In this document: piece after piece, positions 40,743-48,954 of the stretch
Position numbering within the stretch: the stretch's first letter is position 1
Layout: every line of letters starts with the position of its first letter
NCBI GenBank assembly: GCA_026708015.1
Contig: JAPOVT010000007.1
Coordinates: 6,425 to 70,424 of the forward strand
From: a bacterium
GTDB lineage: Bacteria > Actinomycetota > Acidimicrobiia > Acidimicrobiales > Bin134
Length of the DNA: 64,000 nt
Reading direction: 5' to 3'
Made by a program: the position numbers and the translations under genes
The notes under the pieces: generated by a model
Database searches by the model: none
Seen by the model: the letters and a program-made list of their open reading frames with translations, nothing else
What the model was told of the DNA's origin: nothing

Positions 40743-43037
40743 TCAGCGGCAGATGCCGGCTTCGGCTAGGGCTTCTACTTCGTCGGGAGGGATGCCGAGG
40801 ACTTCGCCCAGCACTTCGACGGTATCGGCGCCAAGCAGTGGCGAAGGACCGGCGGTGCGGGTCTGGGTGAGGCTGAAGCGGATCGGATTGCCCACGTGGG
40901 TCTCTTTGCCCACCACCGGGTGCTCCAACACGTCGAGGGCGCCCCTTGAGGCCAAGTGCTCATCGCCCAAGTGGTCGTAGGGGCCCATCACCGGCATGGC
41001 TGACACTCCAGCGGCCTGCAACCGCTCGGCTCGGTCGGCAGCCAGTCCACCGGCCATCCAGGAGGCAATCGCAGCATCCACCGCCTCGACATCGGCCAGC
41101 CGGTCGGCGTTGGCCGGCCAGCGGTTCTCCACGCCAATGAGGTCACAGCACCGCTGCCACGACTCATCGTCGTGACAGGCCAGCGCCACCCAATCGTCGT
41201 CGCCTCCGGCTCGATACACATCGTGGGGAGCGATGGTCTCGGAGCGGTTTCCAATGGCCTGGGGATCGGCACCAGCAGCGGCCGCGCCCATGTACACGTC
41301 GCCGATCAGATAGGCCGCTGCCTCGGTCTGGGCCATGTCGATGAGCTGGCCCTGGCCAGTGCGCTGCTTGTGGTCGAGAGCGGCCAGCACCGCCACCGCC
41401 AACAGCTTCCCGGCGATGTGGTCAGGGTGATTCAGCGTGGTGCCGCAGGGAAACGGCACATCGGCGTGGTTCCAGAGCCAGTGGGCCCCGGCGAAGCTGG
41501 CGTTGAGCGGCCCGTAGGCCGGCATCTTCCCCATCGGCCCGCCCCGCCCGTAACCCTGCGAGCACACGTACACCAGGTCGGGCCGCCGGGCCGACATGTC
41601 GTCCCACCCCAGGCCCAGTTTGTCTAGCGAGCCGCCCCGCAGGTTCTCGGCCACCACATCAGCGGCCATGAACAGTTCCAAGGCCAACTCCCGGCCCTGT
41701 TCGGTGGTCAGATCGAGGGCCACCGACCGCCGTCCCCGGCTCTCGGCATTGAATGGGAAGGCCTTGTTGAGATCGCCCCGGCCGGCGAAGCGCAGCGAGT
41801 CGGGATGGGTCACCGATTCGATCTTGATGACATCGGCACCCAAGTCCGACAGCATCCAGGTGGCCTCGGGCACCACCGCAGCCATGCCGAACTCCACCAC
41901 CCGCACTCCAGCCAGCAGCTGGCCGTTGTCGTTGGGACTCTTCGAAAGCCCGGCTGACCAGGGGTTATCGATGGGACGGGGGCCGAACTGAACTGCCTCG
42001 TCCCCGGCCGCGGGAGCCCGCTTCCTCACCCCGGCCAGGGTCCCCGAGAGCTTCCAGGCGGCGGCGGGCATGGGCTGGCCTTCGGAGCCCTCCACGTCGT
42101 GGCGGAAGAACCCCCGACCCACCACCTGGGGATGGTTGGCGAACTCACTGGGCGACTGGATCACGCCGATGGTGGTGCCTGCGGCCAGACCGTGCTGGAA
42201 CAGATCGGTTCGGTCGCGCTGTGACGTGATCGCGTCGGCCACCACGTGGATAACGTCCCGATTGCGGCCTCGGAACACGCCGTCGGCCCACTCTGGTCCG
42301 GTCAAGGCGTCGGGGTTGCCCAGCACCTCCACGAAGCCGGTCCACTGGTAGGGAGTGCCGATCACCGTGCGCACCCAGCCGTCTCGGGCCGGGAAGATCC
42401 AGTAGTTTCCGTCGGCGTTGCGGCGACCCTCATCAGGCAGTTCGGGAAAGTGCCTCACGTAGTCGGGAATGAGCACCGACCACGGGTTGAGTCCGGACAG
42501 AGCAGCCTCCTGCACGCTCACTTCCACCACTTGGCCCTGGCCGTGGCGGCGGCGGTCTATGACCGCGGCCAACCCGCCGATGGCGCCGAACACCGAGGCG
42601 CAGTCGTGGGCCAGATAGCCGGGATGCCAGCACGGAGACTTGTCCCGAAACCCCGACAAGAAGTGCCCGCCGGATGAGGCGAATGCCGGTAGCGGCTCCA
42701 ACCGCCACTCCGATCGGGGGCCAGTGAGGCCCATATCGGTCAGCGCAACCACCACCAAGGTGGGATGGCGCTCGACCATCTCGTCGAGGTCCAACCCGGT
42801 GTTGTCGATGAGCAAGTCGGCGTCTGCCATCAGCGACTCCAACTCGGCAGCCTCGCCCGCCGCCTTGTTGGCGTTGCGATGGGCGTGGGCCAGACCTTCG
42901 GGATCAGGTGTCGGCGGCACTCGGATCACCTCGGCCCCAAGGTCGCCCAGCACCCGCGCGCAAAGCGCGCCGCGCATATCGGTGTGGTCCACCACCCGCA
43001 GCCCGGCGAGTGCGCCGGGACTCATCGTTGGAGTCAT
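40743..43037 (-). CDS. Double-domain CaiB/BaiF-type CoA-transferase
   Basis: The 764-residue protein is about twice the usual length of family III CoA-transferases (~400). The first copy begins GLRVVDHTDMRGALCARVLG and holds LAHDCASVFGAIGGLAAVID. The second begins near residue 380 with LAGVRVVEFGMAAVVPEATW, contains LGADVIKIE and NHPDHIAGKLLAVAVLAALD, where Asp is the expected nucleophile. The aspartate in the first copy sits in a less typical context, so one active site may be structural. It moves CoA between carboxylic acids. ATG codons at 43037 or 43025 are possible starts. Confidence 0.9.
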   Translation of the reverse strand: MTPTMSPGALAGLRVVDHTDMRGALCARVLGDLGAEVIRVPPTPDPEGLAHAHRNANKAAGEAAELESLMADADLLIDNTGLDLDEMVERHPTLVVVALTDMGLTGPRSEWRLEPLPAFASSGGHFLSGFRDKSPCWHPGYLAHDCASVFGAIGGLAAVIDRRRHGQGQVVEVSVQEAALSGLNPWSVLIPDYVRHFPELPDEGRRNADGNYWIFPARDGWVRTVIGTPYQWTGFVEVLGNPDALTGPEWADGVFRGRNRDVIHVVADAITSQRDRTDLFQHGLAAGTTIGVIQSPSEFANHPQVVGRGFFRHDVEGSEGQPMPAAAWKLSGTLAGVRKRAPAAGDEAVQFGPRPIDNPWSAGLSKSPNDNGQLLAGVRVVEFGMAAVVPEATWMLSDLGADVIKIESVTHPDSLRFAGRGDLNKAFPFNAESRGRRSVALDLTTEQGRELALELFMAADVVAENLRGGSLDKLGLGWDDMSARRPDLVYVCSQGYGRGGPMGKMPAYGPLNASFAGAHWLWNHADVPFPCGTTLNHPDHIAGKLLAVAVLAALDHKQRTGQGQLIDMAQTEAAAYLIGDVYMGAAAAGADPQAIGNRSETIAPHDVYRAGGDDDWVALACHDDESWQRCCDLIGVENRWPANADRLADVEAVDAAIASWMAGGLAADRAERLQAAGVSAMPVMGPYDHLGDEHLASRGALDVLEHPVVGKETHVGNPIRFSLTQTRTAGPSPLLGADTVEVLGEVLGIPPDEVEALAEAGICR

Positions 43038-43071
43038 CGATTGCTCAGTTCCCTCTTGCCTGCGGCCGGAC

Positions 43072-43881
43072 TCATCGAATGCGGGGCTCGATTCGGGTTT
43101 GCTCCTTGATGCCCCGGGCCTTCTCGGTGATCTCCTCCTCGGCTCCAGCCAGGCTCAAGTAGGCCACCCCGCTGTTCATGGCGTTGGCCAGCGTGGTGTA
43201 CTGGGCGGTCCACAGCCCCCGCATGGTGGCCTCAATGGCCAAGCGCTCGGGGGCCGATGCGATGGCCTCCGCGGCCCAGCGAGCCGCGTCCATCAACTCT
43301 TCCTGGGGTACCACCTCCTGCACCAGCCCGATCTGGAAGGCCCGTTGGGCCGACATGCGCTCATGGCGACCCAACAGCGACATCCGCATGACCTCGCCCA
43401 GCGGCATCCGCTGGAGCATGAACATGGGCTCGTTTACCGCGGGCATGCCGTGGCTCACGTGGGGGTCGAAGAAGGTGGCGTTCTCGGAGGCGATGATGAA
43501 CTCCACCTCGCCCAGCAAGTAGAACGCGCCTCCGGCGGCCATGCCGTTCACGGCGGCGATGACCGGCCTCCAGTAGTCGTTGGACTTGGGCCCGACGGTG
43601 GAGATCGGGTCGTCGACCATGAATGGCGAGGCAGGCTGCTTCCACGATCCGGTGATGTCCACCCCGGTGCTGAACGCCCGCTCGCCAGTAGCGGTGAGGA
43701 TCACACACCGCACGTCGTCGTTGTAGCGGAGATGAGCCCACACCGCCCGGAGCTCATCACAAGAGGTGTTGTCCATGGCGTTGAGCCGCTCGGGCCGGTT
43801 CAGCGTTACCACTGCCACCCCGTCGGACTCCTCGTACAGCAAGTTCTCATAGCTGGGCACGGCCCGAAGCGTAGCCCGCAC
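43072..43881 (-). CDS. Enoyl-CoA hydratase/isomerase family protein
   Basis: The 269-residue crotonase has VAVVTLNRPERLNAMDN, the oxyanion strands TATGERAFSTGVDITG and AVNGMAAGGAFYLLGEVEFI, and FFDPHVSHGMPAVNEPMFML. The start is a GTG at 43881 or a GTG at 43860 (VPSYENLLYE); neither has a clear ribosome site. It lies 34 bases upstream of the CaiB gene and is probably in its operon. It is divergent from the LLM gene. Confidence 0.9.
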   Translation of the reverse strand: MRATLRAVPSYENLLYEESDGVAVVTLNRPERLNAMDNTSCDELRAVWAHLRYNDDVRCVILTATGERAFSTGVDITGSWKQPASPFMVDDPISTVGPKSNDYWRPVIAAVNGMAAGGAFYLLGEVEFIIASENATFFDPHVSHGMPAVNEPMFMLQRMPLGEVMRMSLLGRHERMSAQRAFQIGLVQEVVPQEELMDAARWAAEAIASAPERLAIEATMRGLWTAQYTTLANAMNSGVAYLSLAGAEEEITEKARGIKEQTRIEPRIR

Positions 43882-43932
43882 ATACGCCAGGGCTTATGGG
43901 TGTGCCAGTTCCAATCACTAACCTGCCCGCCC

Positions 43933-44805
43933 ATGGACATCGGAAGAATTGGACTGTGGCAAGGAGTCTTGGACCAGCGGCCCTCAAGTCAGGTGCGAGA
44001 AGTCGTCGCCGAACTAGAGGAGATGGGCTGGCCCACGCTGTGGATCCCCGAGGCTGTCGGCCGGGACCCGTTCGTGTCGGCATCGGTCATGCTTGAGGCC
44101 ACCAGCACTATGAAGGTCGCCACCGGCATCGTGCAGGTCCACGCCCGGCATCCCATGACCACCGCGGCGGCCCAGAAGACAGTGGCCGAAGCGTTCGACA
44201 ACCGGTTCCTGCTGGGCATCGGCGTAAGCCACGGCCCGATGATCGAGGGCATTCGCAACCTGGACTACTCCAAGCCGTACTCCTACATGGTGGAGTACCT
44301 CGACGCCATGGAGGGGGCCATGTACTTGGCCGCCGGCCCTGACGAGGACCCGCCAGTGGTGCTGGCCGCACTGGGCCCCAAGATGCTGGCACTGGCCGCG
44401 GAGCGCGCTGCTGGCGCCCACCCCTACTTCGTGCCTCCCGAGCACACCGCCATTGCTCGGGGAATCATGGGACCCGACGCCCTGCTGGCCCCAGAGCAGA
44501 AGGTGTGCTTGGAGACCGATCCGGAGGTAGCTCGAGCGCTGGCCCGGGAGAACATGGCCTTCTACATGGATCTGCCCAACTACGTTAACAACCTTTATCG
44601 GCTGGGCTTCACCGAGGAGGACGTGACCAGTCAGTCCGACCGCCTGGTGGACGCCATCGTGGCCTGGGGCGACTTGGACGCCATCCGATCACGAATCCAG
44701 GCTCACCACGACGCCGGTGCCGACCACGTGGCCGTGCAGGTGCTCGCTCCCCGCGGTGAGCTACCCACGGCCCAATGGCGAATACTGGCTGACACCCTTC
44801 TATAG
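43933..44805 (+). CDS. LLM-class F420-dependent oxidoreductase
   Basis: The ATG at 43933 (MDIGRIGLWQGVLDQRPSS) opens a 290-residue luciferase-like TIM barrel; the long upstream frame is antisense to the CoA-transferase. Features are VVAELEEMGWPTLWIPEAVG, VATGIVQVHARHP and NRFLLGIGVSHGPMIEG. This pattern fits the actinobacterial TIGR03620-type F420 enzymes. Cofactor choice is inferred from the family. The SDR gene follows after 60 bases. Confidence 0.88.
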   Translation: MDIGRIGLWQGVLDQRPSSQVREVVAELEEMGWPTLWIPEAVGRDPFVSASVMLEATSTMKVATGIVQVHARHPMTTAAAQKTVAEAFDNRFLLGIGVSHGPMIEGIRNLDYSKPYSYMVEYLDAMEGAMYLAAGPDEDPPVVLAALGPKMLALAAERAAGAHPYFVPPEHTAIARGIMGPDALLAPEQKVCLETDPEVARALARENMAFYMDLPNYVNNLYRLGFTEEDVTSQSDRLVDAIVAWGDLDAIRSRIQAHHDAGADHVAVQVLAPRGELPTAQWRILADTLL

Positions 44806-44865
44806 TTCGTCGGCGAAGCCCCTTCGAATGGACGAAGGGCTCGATAGCACGAGGGGTTCCACATC

Positions 44866-45801
44866 ATGAGCAAGCTTTGTGAAGGACGGGTTGCGGTCAT
44901 CACCGGCGCGGGTCGGGGCATCGGGCGGGAATACGCTCTGATGCTGGCCGAGCACGGTGCCAAGATCGTGGTGAACGACCTGGGTGCCGACCCCGACGGC
45001 GGGGGCGGCAACACCGGACCCGCGGGCGAGGTGGTCGAGGAGATCCGGGCCATGGGCGGCGAGGCGGTGGTGAACGGTGCCGACGTGAGCGACTTCGACG
45101 CGGCCCGGGACATGATCCACCAGGCCATCGACACGTTCGGCACTTTGGACATCCTCATCAACAACGCTGGCATCCTGCGGGATCGCATGGTGTTCTCCAT
45201 GAGCGAATCCGACTGGGACGCCGTCGTTCAAGTTCACCTCAAGGGCACCTTCGCCCCCGTGCATCACGCGGCCGCCTGGTGGCGGGAGCAGACCAAGGCA
45301 GGGCGCAGCTTTCAAGCCCGGATCATCAACACTGCGTCGCCATCGGGCATCTTCGGCAATGTGGGCCAGACCAACTACGGCGCAGCCAAGGCCGGCATCG
45401 CCGCCTTCACGGTGATCTCCGCTATGGAACTGGTCCGCTACGGCATCACGGTGAACTGCATCGCCCCCAGTGCCCTAACCAGGCTGACCGCTTCGCTGAT
45501 GGGCGGTGCCGATATATCCGAAGAGGTCCAGGAAACGATGTCCCCCACTTGGATCGCCCCCATCGTCACCTGGCTGTGCAGCCCTGAAGCGGCCAACGTT
45601 ACCGGCCGGGTGTGGGTAGTGGGCAACGGCCGGCTGGGCATTGCCGAGGGCTGGGCCCTTGGCCCCAACGTGCCTCTCGCGTCCCAAAACCCCACCGAGC
45701 TCAAGCCAGTAGTAGCCGATCTGATGGCCAAAGCCCAGCTCAACGCCGACATGAGCGGCGAACCCGCCGGCGGCCCCGGGCGTCCTAGCCACGAGATCTA
45801 G
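44866..45801 (+). CDS. Short-chain dehydrogenase (MFE-2/FabG-like)
   Basis: The 311-residue SDR has VAVITGAGRGIGREYALMLA, KIVVNDLGADPDGGGGNTGP (an insert typical of peroxisomal multifunctional-enzyme-like hydroxyacyl-CoA dehydrogenases), ILINNAGILRDRMVFSM, INTASPSG and NYGAAKAG with the catalytic Tyr-Lys. It probably oxidises a 3-hydroxyacyl-CoA. Its stop codon interlocks with that of the convergent DUF1214-like gene (CTAG at 45798-45801). Confidence 0.9.
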   Translation: MSKLCEGRVAVITGAGRGIGREYALMLAEHGAKIVVNDLGADPDGGGGNTGPAGEVVEEIRAMGGEAVVNGADVSDFDAARDMIHQAIDTFGTLDILINNAGILRDRMVFSMSESDWDAVVQVHLKGTFAPVHHAAAWWREQTKAGRSFQARIINTASPSGIFGNVGQTNYGAAKAGIAAFTVISAMELVRYGITVNCIAPSALTRLTASLMGGADISEEVQETMSPTWIAPIVTWLCSPEAANVTGRVWVVGNGRLGIAEGWALGPNVPLASQNPTELKPVVADLMAKAQLNADMSGEPAGGPGRPSHEI

Positions 45802-46853
45802 AGAGCTTCTACCCGGCAGCGGACCTCGGGCTCGATTTCTGCCCCCACCCAGCGGAGGGCCAACCCGCCCCGGCTATGCCCCGCAGTGTCCAGCCAATTG
45901 GGATGGCCGGGATCGCGCCGGGCCACCACCACCCGCACCGTGCCGTCGTCCTCGACCGTCGCGGTGTGGTGGTTCAGGCTGGTCCGGTAGTACTCGAAGT
46001 CCAATGACTCCAGCCAGTGGTTGCCCAGTTGAATGTTCCAGTACTCGCACTCAGGGGGCTTGAATTCGATGATCCAAGCCACGTCGGGGCCCAGGTCGTA
46101 GTAGCCGTAGTTGTACGACGTGTCGGGGTCGCCTTGGGCAAAGGCCAGCAACTCGGGATCAATGGGCCAAATCTCATGGGGGTGGGCGGCGAAGCTGGCT
46201 GTCCAGCCCAGAAACTGACCCACGACGGCGGCCACGGTGAAGCCAGCCCGGCCCAGCGCATCGGACAACCGCCCGGGATCCACTGGCTGGGGTGGGCCAC
46301 CGGCATCGGTGCGCTCCAAGACAAGCTCGGCCGGAGTCTGGTTGGGCCGGTCCAGCAGGGTCTGACGGATGGTCAGGGCGTTGGTGCCCTCCTTCATGGC
46401 TAGCCGCGGGCCGGATTGGGGCTCGGTGCTGATGGCCACCTCGAAGCAGCCATCGGCATCCAATGCCAGGTCCTCGGTGACCAAGTAGCTGTCGCGAATC
46501 AGCCCCTCGGGAGTGCCCAGGCCGCCGCTGAACGCCCCCATGCGGATGGAGTGGGCATCGTTGATGCGGCCGCGCAGCCGGTATTCGAAGCGGGGCGACA
46601 GCCGAGCTCCCCCGTAGGCGTAGTCGGGATTGTCAAGGCCGATCTTCACGCCCGACTGATTGAGGGTGGCTCGAGCCGGATCGGACTCCTCCAGGTTGGC
46701 CCGCAGGAAGTTGCTGGCCAGCCGGGTGACGTAGCGCAATCCTTCGGCCCGGTCGAAGTCGTCGTCGGGTGATGCGTCCAACACTTGGCGGCCTGCGTCT
46801 CGCAGAAGGTCGCAGAACTCCTCCCAGCACTTGGCCAGATCAACTTCGCTCAT
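45798..46853 (-). CDS. DUF1214-domain protein
   Basis: The start at 46853 (MSEVDLAKCWEEFCDLLRD) is used; 24 further codons upstream are unsupported. The 351-residue protein contains the DUF1214-like strands AWIIEFKPPECEYWNIQLGN and DGTVRVVVARRDPGHPNWLD, followed by GHSRGGLALRWVG. There is no signal peptide or membrane segment. Such proteins often sit in lipid or steroid catabolic clusters, but their activity is unknown. It ends the four-gene minus-strand run from 51204. Confidence 0.8.
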   Translation of the reverse strand: MSEVDLAKCWEEFCDLLRDAGRQVLDASPDDDFDRAEGLRYVTRLASNFLRANLEESDPARATLNQSGVKIGLDNPDYAYGGARLSPRFEYRLRGRINDAHSIRMGAFSGGLGTPEGLIRDSYLVTEDLALDADGCFEVAISTEPQSGPRLAMKEGTNALTIRQTLLDRPNQTPAELVLERTDAGGPPQPVDPGRLSDALGRAGFTVAAVVGQFLGWTASFAAHPHEIWPIDPELLAFAQGDPDTSYNYGYYDLGPDVAWIIEFKPPECEYWNIQLGNHWLESLDFEYYRTSLNHHTATVEDDGTVRVVVARRDPGHPNWLDTAGHSRGGLALRWVGAEIEPEVRCRVEAL

Positions 46854-46884
46854 TCCACTGCCTTGCCGTTGCTTGTCCTGTTGC

Positions 46885-48027
46885 TCATTCCGCTGCCACC
46901 CCGCATGCCTCGATGTAGCTGGCATAGCGCTCGTGGATCACCTCGGCCCGCAGCCCGTACTGCTCGGGGCTGTAGTCATGGACACCGTGTTCGCCCTTGG
47001 GGTGATCGACGGCCCACTGGGCCACGGCCGCCTCGGCGGCGGTGTCGAACTGATAGCCGAATCGGTCGCAGATGGCAGCCACGCTGCCCAGCGGGTCACG
47101 CTGGAAGTCAGCGAAGTGCAGGTCGTAGAACCGGTCTTCGCGCCCGGCTCGGGAGGCCAGCATCCGCTCGATGCCCCGAGCCCACAGCTCGGTCTGCTCG
47201 GCACCGTGGGCGATGTTGTCGGGATGCTCTTCAAAACCCTGGCGGCTGACCGCGGTGAGGCTGCACACCGACGCCACCGCCTTCAGCGGATCACGGTGGG
47301 TCATCACCACGTTGGCATCGGGATAGGTGGCAAACAGCGCCTCAGGGGCAAAGAGGTGGCTGGGGTCTTTCAAGATCCAGCGAGTGTCGGGCTCGTCAAC
47401 ACCGATCAGACCGATGCTGCGGCGATGCTGGGCATAAGCCGCACCCATGTCGCAGTTGGCCCACCAGGTGGAATAGGTGGGTATCCGGAACAGGCACTCA
47501 AACGTCACGCTGGCAAATGACTGGCGGAAAATGTTCCAGCACTCGTCCACCGTGTCGGCCAATTGGAGATGGATGGCGGACTGATCCGGGTTCATCTCGG
47601 CTATTGCATCCATCTTCGCTTTGCAGGTGATGTAGTCGTCGATGTTCTCCCACTGGTCACGGGGCGGGCGGGGCTGGGGCATCTCGGCCAGCCAGAGCTC
47701 CAACCCCTGGAAATGAGGGCTGGCCGCCATCAGCTGGTGCAAGGCAGTGGTGCCAGTGCGGGGCAGGCCGATGATGACCAGCGGTTGCTCGATTGCGACG
47801 TCGGCAGCCTCGGGCCGGGCCTTCAAGCCGGCTGCCGCCTTGAGGCGCCCCATGAGGGCCCCAGTGATGATCTCGCCGATGGCAAAACGGCCGATGTCGG
47901 TCATGCCCGCTTCGGCTTCTAGCGACTCCTCCAGCACGGTCAAACCCTCGAGGTAGTCGTCGCCTCCAAAGTCGTCTAGTCCGGATCGCTCGACCGCGAC
48001 AGCTTGCCATTGTTGGATGCTGCTCAC
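46885..48027 (-). CDS. Sulfotransferase family protein
   Basis: A GTG start gives a 380-residue protein. The PAPS 5'-phosphosulfate loop is LVIIGLPRTGTTALHQLM and the 3'-phosphate site is in VVMTHRDPLKAVASVCSL. The layout matches the Sulfotransfer_3 group abundant in actinobacteria. It should transfer sulfate to a hydroxyl of a lipid or small molecule. It is 31 bases from both neighbours in a minus-strand operon with LLM and DUF1214-like genes. Confidence 0.9.
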   Translation of the reverse strand: MSSIQQWQAVAVERSGLDDFGGDDYLEGLTVLEESLEAEAGMTDIGRFAIGEIITGALMGRLKAAAGLKARPEAADVAIEQPLVIIGLPRTGTTALHQLMAASPHFQGLELWLAEMPQPRPPRDQWENIDDYITCKAKMDAIAEMNPDQSAIHLQLADTVDECWNIFRQSFASVTFECLFRIPTYSTWWANCDMGAAYAQHRRSIGLIGVDEPDTRWILKDPSHLFAPEALFATYPDANVVMTHRDPLKAVASVCSLTAVSRQGFEEHPDNIAHGAEQTELWARGIERMLASRAGREDRFYDLHFADFQRDPLGSVAAICDRFGYQFDTAAEAAVAQWAVDHPKGEHGVHDYSPEQYGLRAEVIHERYASYIEACGVAAE

Positions 48028-48058
48028 CGGGCACCCCTAAGGCACTCCTCGATGTTGC

Positions 48059-48931
48059 TCATTGAGCCACGGCCTGAAGCTGCGCTCCGAATGCAGCCAT
48101 CGTCTCGGCGGTGTCGGCGAAGAACAAGAAAGACGGCACGATCAGCCGGTGGGCCCCTAACTCAGCCACCTCCTGTACCAACCCAGCGGGGTCGTCCATC
48201 GGGGTATTGGGCAAGCCCACGGTGATCTCGATGCTCTCGGGATCTCGGCCAGCCGCCGCCGCCTCCTGACGCATGACGTCGATCAACTCGGCGATGGACA
48301 CCCCCTCCCTCGGCCCGGGCCAGAAACCGTCGCCCAGCCGTCCAGCCCGACGGGCGGCGGCCTTCGAGTGGCCTCCGATCACGATGGGCACCCGGCCGCT
48401 GGCCGGCTTGGGGTTCACGCTGACCCCCGAGAACGAGGCGTGATCGCTGTCGAACGATGCGCTGTCGCCATCCCATAGTGCCCGCATGGCCCCGATGTAG
48501 TCGTCGGTGCGCTGGCCCCGCCGCTCCCAGGGAATGCCCAGCGCCGCGAACTCCTCCTTAAGCCAGCCCACGCCAACTCCGAGGCTCACCCGACCCCCCG
48601 ACATGGAGTCGAGCGTTCCCAGCGACTTGGCCAACACCACCGGGTTGCGCTGGGGCAGGATCAAGATGCCTGTGCCTAGTCGCAGGCTCGTGGTGGCTGA
48701 CGCCACCCAAGTCAGCCAGATCAGCGGGTCGGGCATAGGGGAGTCGGGCGTCATCGCCATCTTGCCCGACGGATCGTAGGGATACTCCGAGGCGTAGCTG
48801 TCCGGATACACCACGTGCTCCACCGTCCAGATCGAGTCGAACCCGGCCGCCTCCGCCGCCTGTCCGAACTCCACCGCCCCCTCTGCGGTGGTCCAGTGAA
48901 GAATGTTTGCGAAACCGATGCCGAACTTCAT
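48059..48931 (-). CDS. LLM-class F420-dependent oxidoreductase
   Basis: The 290-residue barrel has GIGFANILHWTTAEGAVEFG, DSIWTVEHVVYPDSYAS, LRLGTGILILPQRNPVVLAK and RVSLGVGVGWLKEEFAALG, the hallmarks of TIGR03619-type F420 oxidoreductases. It lies 23 bases behind the molybdenum hydroxylase and 31 bases before the sulfotransferase. The substrate is unknown. Confidence 0.9.
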   Translation of the reverse strand: MKFGIGFANILHWTTAEGAVEFGQAAEAAGFDSIWTVEHVVYPDSYASEYPYDPSGKMAMTPDSPMPDPLIWLTWVASATTSLRLGTGILILPQRNPVVLAKSLGTLDSMSGGRVSLGVGVGWLKEEFAALGIPWERRGQRTDDYIGAMRALWDGDSASFDSDHASFSGVSVNPKPASGRVPIVIGGHSKAAARRAGRLGDGFWPGPREGVSIAELIDVMRQEAAAAGRDPESIEITVGLPNTPMDDPAGLVQEVAELGAHRLIVPSFLFFADTAETMAAFGAQLQAVAQ

Positions 48932-48954
48932 GGCCCGCCAGCGTAGGTGAAGCG

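Noticed and set aside
42640-43932. A plus-strand extension of the LLM gene upstream of 43933
   Set aside because: It is antisense to the CaiB and enoyl-CoA hydratase genes and has no domain pattern. The LLM barrel begins at 43933.
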